Shown: positions 1 to 13,019 of the stretch, one piece after another
Position numbering within the stretch: the stretch's first letter is position 1
How the letters are laid out: each line of letters starts with the position of its first letter
NCBI GenBank assembly: GCA_036346205.1
Contig: JARFJB010002472.1
Coordinates: 6,257,501 to 6,321,500, forward strand
Length of the DNA stretch: 64,000 nt
Origin: Vesta saturnalis
Taxonomy: Eukaryota > Arthropoda > Insecta > Coleoptera > Lampyridae
Reading direction: 5' to 3'
Made by a program: the position numbers and the translations under genes
The notes under the pieces: model-generated
The model's database searches: none
Seen by the model: only the letters and a program-made list of their open reading frames with translations
What the model was told of the DNA's origin: nothing

Positions 1-839
1 CACACAGACACTCAGACACTCAGACACACAACACACAGACACACAGACACACAGACACAGACACACACAGACACACAGACACACAGACACACAGACACAC
101 AGCACACAGCACACACAGACACACAGACATACAGACACACGACAAAACACAGACACACGACCCACACACACACACACACGCAACTACTCACCACACAAAC
201 ACACGCACCACACACACACACTCACCACACACACACACCATCACACACTCACACACACACACACTACACACACCAACACAATCACACACACACTCACACA
301 CACACACCACACACACACACACTCACACACCACACACAACTCACACACTCACACCTCACACCTCACACACACTCACACCACACACACAAACTCAACACTC
401 ACACCACACACTCCACCACACACACACCACACACTCACACACCACACACACACTCACACACCACACACACACACACCTCACACACACAACTCACACACAC
501 ACTCACACACTCACACACACACACTCAACTCACAACTCACACACTCACACCACACACCACACACTCACACCTCACACACTCACACACTCACACACCAACA
601 CACACTCACACACTCACACACTCACACACCACACACTCACACATCACACACTCACACACTACACTCACACCACTCACACCTCACACACTCACACTACACA
701 CACTCACAGCACACTCCTCACACCGCACACACTCACACACCCACACCCACACAGCACACTCACACGACACTCACACTCACCTCACACACTCACACACTCC
801 ACACACACACTCAGCACTCACACAGCGCCACACTCGCCC

Positions 840-2026
840 ACGCACATGCACACACTAAACACACAACACACAGCCCACACGCCACACACGCTCACACATG
901 CCACACCCACATTCCTCACAACACACCACACGCACTCAGCACACGCACGCCCACCACACGCGCCCACGCGCATGCACCACGCACACTCCACGCACAAACG
1001 CAATCACGCACTCAGCACACACAACTCTCACACCTACGACACTCACACACTCACGACATCACACTCACATCACACACGACCCACACAGCCACACACACAC
1101 ACACACCACACCAACAGTCACACATCACCGAGCCACAGCACACGACACACGCACACACGCCACGCACATGCAGCGCACACGACACACCACACAGCACACA
1201 GACAACAGACACACAGCACACAGACACACACACAGCACACAGACACACGACACACGACACCAGCACACACACACACACACACACACAGACACAGACACAC
1301 AGTCACACAGACACACAGACACTCAGACACACAGACACACAGACACACAGACACACACACAGACACACAGACAAACACAAGACACAGACACACAGACACA
1401 CAGGCACAGACTACAGACACACAGCTAACAACCAGCACACAGACACACAGACACACAGACACACAGACACACAGACACACGACACACAGACACAGACACA
1501 CAGACACACAGACACACAGGACACAGACACACAGACACAGACACACAGACACACAGACCAGACACAGACACACAGACACAGACACACAGACACAGACACA
1601 CACAAGACACACAGACACACAGACACAACACACAGGCACACAGACCAGACACACGACCAACACACACAGACACACAGACACACACAGACACAGACACACA
1701 GACACACAGACACAGACACACAGACACACAGACACACACACAGCACACAGACACAGACACAGACCACAGACACAGACCACAGACACACACACAGACACAC
1801 AGACACACAGACACACACAAACACAAAGAACACAACACCAGCACATACACACACACAGACACAACACAACACTACACACACACACACACAGACACACAGA
1901 CACACACACACACACAACACACCACAGCACAACCACACAGACACACAGACACACACACACACACACACCACACACACACCACACAGCACAACACACACAC
2001 ACACACACAGACACACAGACACACAC

Positions 2027-2057
<31 letters not shown>

Positions 2058-2530
2058 ACCACACATCACACACAACACACACACTCACACACACACACAC
2101 ACTCACACCACACACTACACACACACACTCACACACCACACCACGCACACGCACTCACGCCACACTACACAGCACTCGCACACCACACCGCACACACCGC
2201 ACACTCGCACACTGCACACTGCACCATCACACACACACACACTCACACACTCACACACACACACACACCACACACTCACACACTCCACACACACACACTC
2301 ACCTCACGCACACACACACATACCAAACACAGCACACAGCACACACAAGCCACACACGCACCCACGCTCACACATGCCACACGCCCACATTCCACATACA
2401 AGCACACACGCACGCACACATGCACACGCACGCCCGCACGCACACACGCGCCACGCGCATGCGCGCACGACACGACACACTCCACACGCACAATCACGCA
2501 ACACCACGCACACACACACTCTCACCCATC
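840..2530 (+). repeat. Pair of diverged CA/CG-rich segments inside the satellite
   Basis: About 840-1060 and 2330-2530 share a run of matching words in the same order: a 'cgctcacacatgccacac' block, a 'ccacattcc' block, a 'cacgcgcatgc' block, then 'cacgcacaatcacgca'-like text. This indicates an older duplication with a period near 1.49 kb, diverged by indels, above the level of the 8-base unit. Confidence 0.6.
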
Positions 2531-3039
2531 CACTCACACTTACTACACTCACACACACACTCACACACTCACACACTCACACACTCACACACACACATCA
2601 CACAACACCACTCCACACGCTCACACACCACACACCACACAACACACTCACACTGCACACTCGCACACTGCACCCCACACCACACACAAACCGCACACTG
2701 CACACACCACACGCACACACACACAGACACACAGACACACAGACACACAGACAAACAGACACACAGACACACAGACACAAACACACAGACACACAGACAC
2801 ACAGACACACGGACACACGGACACACAGGCACACAGACACACAGACACACAGACACACAGACACACAGACACACAGACACACAGACACACAGGCACATGG
2901 ACACACATACACACAGGCACACAGACACACAGACACACAGACACACAGACACACATACACACAGACACACAGACACTCAGACACACAGACACACAGACAC
3001 ACAGACACACAGACACACAGACACACAGACACACAGACA

Positions 3040-3960
3040 CACAGATTCACAGACACACAGACGCACAAACACAAAGACACACAGACACACAGACACATAC
3101 ACACAGGCACACAGACTCACAGACACACAGTCACGCTAACAACCAGGCACACAGACACACAGACACAGACACACAGACACACAGACACACAGACACACAG
3201 ACACACAGACACACAGACACACAGGCACACAGACACACAGACACACAGTCACACAGACACACAGACACTCAGACACACAGACACACAGACACACAGACAC
3301 ACAGATTCACAGACACACAGACGCACAAACACAAAGACACACAGACACACAGACACATACACACAGGCACACAGACTCACAGACACACAGGCACGCTAAC
3401 AACCAGGCACACAGACACACAGACACACAGACACACAGACACAGACACACAGACACAGACACACAGACACACAGACACACAGACACACAGACACACAGGC
3501 ACACAGACACACAGACACACAGACACACAGACACACAGACACTCAGACCCACAGACACACAGACACACAGACACACAGACACACAGACACACAGACGCAC
3601 AAACACAAAGACACACAGACACACAGACACATACACACAGGCACACAGACTACAGACACACAGGCACGCTAACAACCAGGCACAGACAGACAGACAACAG
3701 ACACACAGACACAGACACACAGACACACAGACACACAGACACACAGACACACAGACACACAGGCACACAGACACACAGACACACAGACACACAGACACAC
3801 AGACACTCAGACCCACAGACACACAGACACACAGACACACAGACACACAGACACACAGACGCACAAACACAAAGACACACAGACACACAGACACATACAC
3901 ACAGGCACACAGACTCACAGACACACAGGCACGCTAACAACCAGGCACACAGACACACAG
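3040..3960 (+). repeat. Higher-order repeat, about 260-273 bp period, in the satellite
   Basis: A marker, CGCTAACAACCAGGCA, occurs at 3134, 3394, 3667 and 3932, giving spacings of 260, 273 and 265. Each marker is preceded by the same variant string (CACAGACGCACAAACAC, then a TACACACAGG step, then an ACAGACTCACAGA or ACAGACTACAGA step). The variants occur in the same order in each copy, so the array grew by duplicating blocks of about 33 octamers. An isolated relative of the marker is at 1424. Confidence 0.85.
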
Positions 3961-5576
3961 ACACACAGACACACAGACACAGACACACAGACACACAGAC
4001 ACACAGACACACAGACACACAGACACACAGACACACAGACACACAGACACACAGACACACAGGCACACAGACACACAGACACACAGACACACAGACACAC
4101 AGACACACAGACACAGACACACAGACACAACACACAGACACACACGACACACAGCACACAGCACACAACACAGACACACAGACACACAGCACACACAAAC
4201 ACACAGACACCAGACACACAGACACACACACACACAGACACACAGACACACAGACACACAGACACACAGACACAGACACACAGACACACAGACACAGACA
4301 CTCAGACACACAGACACACAGACACACAGACACACAGACACACAGACACACAGACACACAGACACACGGACAAAACACAAAGACACACAGACCACACACA
4401 CACACCACACCACTCACTCACCACACGCACACACGCACTCTCACCAGCACCCACATGCACTCAACACACCACCACACAGACCCACACACACACCACACAC
4501 ACACAACACACGCCACACACAACACACACCGCACACAACACACACCCACACACATCACTACAGCACAACAACACACATACACACAACACACAGACACGCC
4601 TCACGCACACCACACGCACACACAGCACACGCACACACACCACGCACTCACAAACACACACCGCACGACACACAACTCAACCACACACACACACACACAC
4701 CACACACTACACACCAGCACACACACTCACACCACACACACCACACACACACACTCACACACACACACAGACACACAGACACACAGACACACAGAACACA
4801 GATACACAGACACACAACCACACAGACCACAGACACACAGACACACAGGCACACAGACACACAGACACACAGACACGCACACAGACACACAGGCACACAG
4901 GCACAGACACACAGACACACAGACACACAGGACACACAGACACACAGACACACAGACACAAGACACACAGACACACAGACACAACACACAGACACGTAGA
5001 CCACAGACACACAGACACACAACACAACCAGACACACAGACACACAGAACACAGACACAGACACACAGACACAGACACACAGACACACAGACACACAGAC
5101 ACACAGACACACAGACACACAGACACACAGACACACAGACACACAGACACACAGACACACAGACACACAGACACACAGACACACACACACAGACACACAG
5201 ACACACAGACACACAGACACACAGACACACAGACACACAGACACAAGACACACAAACACACAGACACACAGACACACAGATACACAGACACACAGACACA
5301 CAGGCACACAGACACACAGACACACAAACACACAGGCACACAGACACACAGACACACAGACACACAGACACACAGACACACAGACACACAGACACACAGA
5401 CACACAGACACACAGACACAGACACACAGACACACACACAGACACACAGACACACAGGCACACAGACACACAGACACACAGACACACAGACACACAGACA
5501 CTCAGACACACAGACACACAGACACACAGACACACAGACACACAGACACACGGACAAGAAACACAAAGACACACAG

Positions 5577-6090
5577 ACGCACTCACACACACACACGCAC
5601 GCACGCACTCACTCACTCACACACTCACACACTCACACACTCACTCACTCACTCACTCACGCACTCACGCACTCACGCACTCACGCACTCACGCACTCAC
5701 GCACTCACGCCCTCACGCACTCACGCACTCACGGACTCGCGCACTCGCGCACTCGCGCACTCGCGCACACGCGCGCTCGAGCACTCACGCACTCACGCAC
5801 TCACGCACTCACGCACTCACGCACTGACGCACTCACGCACTCACGCACTCACGCACTTACGCACTCACGCACTCACGCACACTCACACTCACACTCACAC
5901 GCAAGCGCACGCGCACGCACACGCGCACTCACACGCACACGCACACGCACACGCACACGCACACGCACGCGCACACGCACGCGCACACCCACACGCACAC
6001 GCGCACGCACACGCACACGCACACTCACACTCACACTCACACGCACACGCAAACGCACACCCACGCACGCACGCACGCATGCACACACAA
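5577..6090 (+). repeat. ACTC/ACGC and (CACACG)n terminal block of the satellite
   Basis: The octamer array gives way to CACT units, then to CACTCACG octamers (about 5640-5880), a short CTCGCGCA patch near 5730-5780, and finally CACACG-type repeats (5890-6060) that are nearly perfect alternating purine-pyrimidine. The array stops sharply at about 6090 where ordinary AT-rich DNA begins. Confidence 0.95.
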
Positions 6091-7255
6091 TTCATCCACT
6101 GATGTTAATATTGTCTGTACTTAGGTACTTTTTGAGATTTCAGGCATAATACTTCAAGTTTAATCTTTATACTGTACATGAATGAATGTGAAGTGCGTGT
6201 CTATCTCCAGTTCTCCTTAGCTAATAATTTTGAGTCACCAATTTCATCTGAACTCCATTAAATGCCTTTGAATTTCATTTTGATAAATACGCTTTGCTTC
6301 GCAACCTGCATGTCTGGAATTATCCTTTAATATTTTACCTTTTCCAAAGTATTCATAATTTTACAATTCTGCTATACAATAGCATTAATTTAGGTACCTA
6401 TTAATGTTGAATTGTGATTTACATGGTAATTTAAATCATCTAGGAAAGATTTCGAGACAAACGAACAAATGTGCCGTATAATGGTGTTAAGTACGATATT
6501 TAGGTCAACTTTACACATTAAATACGAAAGCGTTTAGCAATGCATAAGTTTAACACATCTATGCACTTGATGCAAGAAAATAAGTTTATGAGAGTATAAT
6601 TACTTTTTACAATTTTTTTAAACGCACCTAAATGATAATGAAACTAATCCTCTATAATCAATATTCACCGCTTAGGTGTGAGACGGCTATATTACCTTAA
6701 AATACATATCCAGCACACCGTCTGTTAATACTCTAATTCCAACGTAATTGCATACAATCCCATTTAACCACATAACTTATTTAATATCCACAAACCCATT
6801 CAAAATACCACTAATGAAACGGATTTCTTGTAATTACATAACAGTAATAACCAAAATAACTTCCATTTGTGGTAAATTTTGGGTTAATTCCTTTATTTAT
6901 AATATAATATAATGGGGCTGGTTAATCACTTTAAAATTTATTTCAGATAACGAATAAAAATCATAGTATGATTAGGAACAAATTTATATTACATTGTATT
7001 AAATTACAAAGCTTCATATAAAACGGCGTTGTTTTAAATTACGCAATACGACAGTTGCGCAATTATTTTTGTAGTCTGTACGGATGAGACATCTAATTTA
7101 GCGCAACCCACTAATTATAAACCTATAAAGGATAATAATACCTCCAAAATTAGGCCAGTAGAAAATAATTATGGTATCTCATGAGATTTAATAATTTGAG
7201 GTGTCTTGTCACGCCCAAAGTTACTGATGATATGCATACGTTATGATGTTATTTA
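6091..7255. other. AT-rich DNA with no recognised gene
   Basis: No open frame with family-like content on either strand, and no long repeat. Contains a short TAATA run near 6900. Unassigned. Confidence 0.6.
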
Positions 7256-7384
7256 TATTCAATTCAATACGAGAAGCAGGAGCAGACAATTATCAACCTG
7301 AAGATGGCAAATGTGCCGAAACGTCGTGGAGAGAAGACTTTCGAGGAGACTAGAAATGGAACGCGGATCGACACCAGGAAAACC
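7256..7384 (+). mobile_element. Penelope-like 3' tail remnant with hammerhead-like core
   Basis: The segment reads CTGAAGA, a short GGCA/TGCC hairpin, then GAAACGTCG (7298-7326), and ends in a (TA)n tract. The same order (near-CTGAAGA, hairpin, CGAAAC) is seen at 15619, at 38173 directly downstream of a recognisable Penelope-like element, and at 55528. Penelope-like elements are known to carry minimal hammerhead ribozymes in their terminal repeats. Assignment to that class here is by analogy; stem II has a bulge. Confidence 0.5.
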
Positions 7385-7388
7385 AAGG

Positions 7389-7414
<26 letters not shown>
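7385..7414. repeat. (TA)n microsatellite
   Basis: About 15 TA units directly following the PLE-like tail. Confidence 0.95.
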
Positions 7415-7419
<5 letters not shown>

Positions 7420-8003
7420 GTGTCGCAAATTGCAGCGTGCAAACTTTAACAGCGTATTCTGCGTCCAAAGTAAGCCCTATTTTATATAGAAGAAAGAAGA
7501 GAAATGCTTCGTTTGCGAAATACAGGTTGTTACAGTTTTAGGAAACAAAATCATTTTTTATCATATCTTTCATACCACTCTATAAAAGTTAATACACACC
7601 CTTCTAGCATCAAAGAACATTTTTGGTGTAAAAGAATTTTTAGAATGTTTACCAGTGGCGACCGTACGGAATTTGAACTGCATATTATTGAAGGAAAAAA
7701 CTGGTACACCACTGCTTTTTGTGAAAAAAAATTATATTTACAATTTAATTTAAAGCAAATTTCACTCCTCGACTTTTTCCATAGGATGCACCGTTAACGC
7801 GTAAAAAAATTAAAACTATTTTCAAATTGCTAAAATTTCAATTAATGTTAATTTCAGTGGCAAAACTTGTAAAACGGTAATTAGAGTTAATTCATTTTCT
7901 AGAATGTTGCATCATTTTACAAAACTACTCCTTATTAACTAAGTTCGTAAATAATTTTACAAAAACTAGAATTCACAACTTTCATTAGTTTAGATCGTAA
8001 AAA
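7415..8003. other. Probable transposon-derived spacer with short ATTTTACAAA repeats
   Basis: Starts with a 'gggtgtcgcaaattgcag' phrase of the type found at ends of insect mariner-like elements. Between about 7850 and 8012 the words 'ttttacaaa' or 'cttgtaaaac' recur four or five times, giving a loose tandem repeat just outside the next element's left end. The 97-codon open frame at 7504-7797 has no recognisable domain. Confidence 0.4.
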
Positions 8004-9494
8004 ATTTTACAAAGCACTATTAAATTATTTTGTTCATTAACGAATAAAGAATTTCAATATGGTCCCTAAAGTTTCAATGATTGCTCAAAATGAGCTCCTC
8101 CCATTACACGATTGTGTAATATGTAGGTTTCCGATATTCATTTCTTGCATTCCCATTGAGTTCATAATTTTTGAACAACGTGTGTACTGTATTGACCATC
8201 AACTGTCGAATCTTGGTATGCCATGATGACATTTTTATGACAATTGAACAGTTGCTACATGTCTTTAAAGTATGACAGATGAGTTTTTAGAAGTAAATTA
8301 TTGTCAATAAACTTAAGATACTTACAGCTTGTACAAAAAAGATAATTTTCAGTCTAACTAGAAATTTGAAAATGGTGTTATTCAGTAACGTTGAGTATGC
8401 TGATTTTCATTTCGTTTATGGTGTATGTAATGGAAATGCAAATGCAGCAGTACGGGAATACCAACGAGATTTCAAATAGAATATTACCTTGCAAACAAGT
8501 CTTTATTAAAACACATTTAATGTTCAGAATTTAGGACTCAAAAAGAATCCGAGAAATGAACGACATCGAAACGTAATTTTAAATAAGTTTGACAACAATA
8601 GAACATTAAGCTTACGAAGAGCAGCTCACCATTTACAAGGCAACGCCGTTTTGTTTCTAAAAATAAGGTTCATCGCGTTTTGAGGCAAGATCACAGGAAG
8701 CCATTTCAGATGCAGCCAGTTCAAAACTTGCAACCTGGTGATGCCGATAAACGCGTTAGTTTTTGTAATTGGTTTTTACGCAAAGTAGAGGAAGATGAGA
8801 ACTTTTCAAAAAAAATTTATGGACTGACGAAGCTACATTTACACGAAGCGGCTCAGTAAATTACCACAATTTACGAATCTGGAGCCATGAGAATCCACGT
8901 GTTGTAGCACCAGAGCATTTCAACACGAATTTTCTGTTAATGTTTGGTGTGGTGTAATAAATGGAATTTTTGTGGGCCCATATTTTACCACCACGCCTAG
9001 ATGGACAATTATTTAATGATTTCCTGCGAAATGAGTTATTTGAATATCTAGAAGATATTCCCCTAAATCTTAGAAACGAAATCTGGATTCAAATGGACGG
9101 GGCTCCCGCGCATTTTGCGCTTGTAAATCGTGAGTGGTTAAATAATAATTATCCAGAACGGTGGATTGGACGATTAGAAGCTAGAACTTGACCAACACGT
9201 TCCCCTGACCTCACCCCTGTCGACTTCTTTGTATGGGCTTATTTGAAAAACCACGTTCATTCTACACCAATTGATACAAGGTAAGAACTAATTCTAAGGA
9301 TAGATCAGGCCTACGAAACTTTGCGATCCAATACGAATTTCATAAGCAACGTCACTGACTCAGTTAAGCGCAGATGCCGAAAATGTATCAAAATTGGAGG
9401 AGCTCATTTTGACCAATTATTGTAAACTTTAGGGACCACATTAAAATTCTCTAGTCGCTAATGAACAAAATAATTTAATAGTGCTCAGTAAAAT
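8004..9494 (+). mobile_element. Mariner-like element with about 95-bp terminal inverted repeats
   Basis: About 8004-8102 and 9396-9494 are inverted copies. Both contain 'gcactattaaattatttt', 'gttcattarcga', 'tggtccctaaagttt' and 'caaaatgagctcctcc'. They enclose one degraded transposase on the + strand. Element length is about 1.49 kb, normal for Tc1/mariner-type elements. Outer limits are approximate because the flank contains similar short repeats. Confidence 0.85.
8372..9425 (+). pseudogene. Mariner-like DDE transposase (DUF4817-type N-terminus), broken
   Basis: Starts at an ATG whose product begins MVLFSNVEYADFHFVYG, followed by a GNANAAVREYQR segment typical of the N-terminal helix-turn-helix of DUF4817-type insect transposases. 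The frame is lost at a TAG near 8478 and by several indels. Readable again are 'PGDADKRVSFCNWFLR' (about 8740), a WTDEATF block with the first catalytic Asp (about 8820), QMDGAPAHFA with the second Asp (about 9093-9120) and SPDLTPVDFF with the third Asp (about 9205). It ends GAHFDQLL and stop at 9425. No intact protein can be made. A neighbouring related copy at 22.5 kb has an intron at the equivalent N-terminal region; this one does not. Confidence 0.85.
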
Positions 9495-9496
9495 TT

Positions 9497-10679
9497 GACG
9501 AGACTAGCTTATCGGTATGTGCAGTTGGTTCATAGCGACTTGTCGAGATCCAGGAAGGTGTTAAGTGTTTAAATTTACCTAGTGCTTTCGCCGTTCTCTG
9601 GAGAGGTCATCGCTTTTTTGCGGAAAAATCCAACGTTCGTTGCTAATTTTCCGCCGTTAAGTGCATAGTTCGCTATTAACCAAATAACTTGCTGTAAATA
9701 AACAACACTTTCGTTATTTTAAAAATAATAGGTGTTATTCAGAATGCAGTAAAGTAAAGTTAACTAATAGCGTGTTAATATAACTATCAGTGTACGTACA
9801 ACCAATTGAAATTTAATCAAAACGCGAGCTGTGAACTGAGGTAATTAGGAGTGTCAACCCCTATTGCGACCTTTCAAATACTATGGCGCCCTTTTCCGGT
9901 TTTATGTTGATTTTAACCCCTATTTTGACTGATATGTGATAAACTATCTTATTGTACGCAAAATTTAGTACACCGTATCCACCCTAGCCGCTAACTAGTC
10001 GAGCAAAATCCAATTTTGTCTGTTATGCCGTTTTATTGCCAGTTTTACCGTAATATTGTATCAATTCGTGGTGATAGTGATGTCGAGTCACTACATTCAG
10101 TCAGACTGTCATTGTCGTGCGTCAGATCTTTCACACACTTAAATATCGAGGGATTCTTTGGAAAGTAAGTACACTTTACATAATTTAAAGTCTTTTATAA
10201 TAATTTACTTATGGATAGATGCATTACTAATTTTTTCAATTATTATTTTTCTAGTCCTACATCTGCAGCATCCCTTCAATATTGAGGTAAAAATTTGGAT
10301 CTGATTATGGAAGAGCGGCATGAATCCCTGCACCAAACTCAGGATCCAACAACCATTCTACAGTTCAAGAAAAAAAGTGTGAGGTGGTTGCAAAACATTC
10401 TAAATAACTACTGTAAGATATCGGGGGCGGAAAAAGTGAGACAGCTAACAATTGAATTGACCGAGGCTAATAATTTTTTCAGAAAATTGTGCGTCAAAAT
10501 ATGAGGAACATGCAAAACGTGCTTCATTAGTAGTGTATTTATTTTTTAGTGTTACTAAATAGTTTTTAAGTGAATTCTTCTGGACGTATGTATGTAACTA
10601 AATGTTGGAATAAAAATGTTTAATTTTTTTTAGTTTCTCTTTTTACTTCTATTGTTTGCGGTAAAATATTCCTAGGATT
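9497..10679. other. No convincing gene
   Basis: AT-rich unique-looking DNA. One 69-codon open frame at 10295-10504 (begins MDLIMEERHESLHQ, charged, with an AATAAA about 100 bases downstream) has no recognised domain and no supporting splice structure. I do not call it a gene. Confidence 0.5.
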
Positions 10680-11345
10680 CTTCAACCCTTCAAGCATTCA
10701 AAGATGCTAAAAAGTGTAGTGATGGACTATGTTAAGAAAACAGTTTGAAAAACACTTAAATATATTGTTAGTGCCCTAAGCATAACAATGTTAGTATAAA
10801 GGATGATAATTATCATAAGTTTGTGTAATAATATGCAAATTTTCTTTCTGCATACCACAGCAAGTATTTCAACACCCCAACTGGGCTAATTGAACCTCAA
10901 TACCCTAATTTATAAGATTTTCCGAACTTTTAACTTATGTGGTTGAAATATCTTTAGAAATCGTAAGATATTCAAATTCACTGAGATGCGTTACTGAAGG
11001 ATGGCTAAATCCGAATATTATCTTTTTGGTGGTGTAGCTGTATTACATGCCTGAAATTCATGAATTAAGTAGTAACAGTATAACAATTTCTAAATAAAAT
11101 TTTACTATAAATCACTCTGAATTATACTTTACTTAACTGAAATACATTAGAAAGCACTTAAATACATCGTTAATAAATTCAACCCTTAACATGAAATAAA
11201 ATATTAGTATAAAGGATTATAACTCCCATAAGTTTGTGCAATAACACTGAAATTTTATGTCTACATAGCGAGTGTTTCAACACCTGAACCAGCCCAATGG
11301 AATCTGAATACCCTAATTTATAAGATTTTCAGAACTTTTACAATA
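10680..11345 (+). repeat. Direct repeat pair, about 200 bp, roughly 410 bp apart
   Basis: About 10745-10935 and 11150-11340 share an ordered series of words: 'cacttaaata', 'ttagtataaaggat', 'cataagtttgtg', 'agtgtttcaacac' or 'agtatttcaacac', and 'aataccctaatttataag' followed by 'attttc'. The copies are diverged by substitutions and small indels. Confidence 0.75.
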
Positions 11346-11869
11346 TACAATCATAGGTGAGTTCAAGAAAATCCTAATCAGATATACGTAAATAGGTACA
11401 AATTTTCTATCAACGTGTGGTCTGGTTGGAAATACTTTAGTAGGTAGTTTACCAGCTACCTGCGTAGTTAAATGGACCAACCTAATTAAATTTTCTTTGC
11501 AAAATATTATCCCCGAGCTTTTAGAGGATGTCCCTCTCAGGGCCAGGAAATTTTATGCATGATGGAACTTAGATACATAGTATCCTAACTGTTATTAGGC
11601 TGACTCAGACCATGGTTACCTGATATTTTGGGGTATCATGCTTAGTTCAATTTATTGCGAATGCTGATGGTAGGTAATCCGATAAAACTCTGAGCTTAAT
11701 CGCTCATCCACATGTAGGATCCAGCATCCTGTTCTTCAGCAGTCAGTTGCGATGAATGAGCTATTTGACTTGTTTTCTGAAGAAACCGGCTACCGTGTTG
11801 GGAAATAGACCCCTGTTTTTTGGAAACGACCATCTATATTTGGGAAACGGGGCCAGTTCTTGGAGGAAA
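11346..11869. other. Unassigned AT-rich DNA with a repeated GGAAACGG phrase
   Basis: No coding content recognised. About 11775-11860 contains 'gggaaa' or 'ggaaacg' phrases around 'ctatatttgggaaacgg'. These recur at 12835-12920, placing this stretch inside the same repeated unit as the next feature. Confidence 0.5.
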
Positions 11870-12960
11870 CAAATACTTCATCCTGAGCCAAGCCATATCC
11901 TGGTGGTTAGAACAGTAGTATTATGTAAAAGATAGAAATAAATAAACACCCACATGCTGTAAGCATAATCTTTTTATTATTAGAAACAGAAATTTAGCCA
12001 ATACAAGAACCATCTAATCTTGATATACCCTTTAGCGTAGACAACAACCCATCATTCTTCTTGTTTGCACGAACTGATTCTACTGTTAGAACTGTGCAAT
12101 ATCGAGAATGTACAAAGGCAGTAATTTTATTAGGAACGCTTATTTTGTTATTTCCATAAATTTAACCTTCAAGAAATACTTCTTTTGTTAGAATTGGTTA
12201 GATTTCCAAGAATTTGACCTTCGAGGCTCTCACGTTTTTCCAAGAAACTGATTTATTTTATGTTTGTTCCATCAGTAACTACCTCATCCTGAGGCAGACC
12301 AGATCCTGGTGGTTAGGACAGTAGTATTATGTAAAAGATAAAGTAAATGAAAACCTCCATACTGTAAGAATAATCTCCTTATTATTACAAACAACAATTT
12401 AGTTAATACAAGAACCATCTAACCTTGATATACTTTTCACCATTCTTCTTTGTATTTCCATGAACTGATTCTATTTTTAGAACTGAGCAATGCCCAGCAT
12501 GCACAAAGTTAGTCATTTGATTAGGAACGCTTATTTTGCTATTTACAATAATCTAACCTTCAAGGAATGCTTATTTTGCTTTTGAAACTAATAACCTTGA
12601 GGAAAAATACGTTAGCAAGCATGTAACCCTGACAAATAATTTACATTCTTGCATTTTTAGTTTAGACCAGAATGATTCGTATTCTGACTTTATAGCTAGG
12701 ACACTTGAGAACCTTGACTCATTCATTTAGTCAATACAAGAAGAGTCCAAAGCAAAAAAAAAACTTCGATCTGAATTCCATGAATAGGATTTCAAACTGA
12801 ACTATTTCAACATCTATGAAGTACCTTCGTCGTCAACGGCTATCTGTAGTTTGGAAACGGATTCCTGTTTTTGGGAAACGGCTATCTCTATTTGGGATAC
12901 TGAGAAACAACTAGCTGTTCCTGAGACTGATCCTGGAGGTCGGGACGGTTTAAATCGAGA
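11870..12960 (+). repeat. Tandem direct repeats of about 410 bp
   Basis: About 11878-12170 and 12286-12560 align in order through 'catcctgag', 'atcctggtggttag', 'cagtagtattatgtaaaag', 'tacaagaaccatctaa', 'gaactgattcta' and 'taggaacgcttattttg'. The period is close to 408. A shorter third copy follows (12560-12730), and the GGAAACGG phrase returns at 12835-12920. Related words reappear at 14330-14720, on the other side of the minus-strand coding tract. Confidence 0.8.
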
Positions 12961-13019
12961 CAAAAAGAAAAAAAATTATAACTATTAATATTTATTTAAT
13001 AAATTAGATAAGCAGGACG

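Larger units (their letters stand above)
1..5576. repeat. Multi-kilobase satellite of ACACAGAC and CA units
   Basis: The + strand is almost free of T and is built from an 8-base unit, ACACAGAC. It alternates with plain CA, CACT and CACG stretches. Pure 8-mer blocks are clearest at about 1200-1760, 2720-4390 and 4760-5560; 1-1060, 2060-2700 and 4400-4760 are mixed CA/ACTC/ACGC. Because 8 is not a multiple of 3 and the unit contains no stop trinucleotide, every forward frame stays open for long distances. The resulting predicted proteins (Thr/His/Asp/Gln or Val/Cys repeats) are not genes. The array runs off the left edge of the window, so its full size is unknown. Confidence 0.97.

Noticed and set aside
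3040..3960. CRISPR-like spacing of repeats
   Set aside because: The intervening sequence is itself the same octamer repeat; no unique spacers, and the host is eukaryotic.
1118..5616. Many long minus-strand Val/Cys/Leu frames
   Set aside because: Reverse-strand reading of the same simple repeat.
846..6149. 1767-codon open frame of His/Thr/Gln/Asp repeats
   Set aside because: Translation of the octamer satellite. All forward frames are open for long stretches because the unit has no stop; no start context or non-repeat domain.
10295..10504. 69-codon frame beginning MDLIMEERHESLHQ
   Set aside because: No recognisable domain, neighbours or splice support; length is within chance expectation, though a nearby AATAAA made me look twice.
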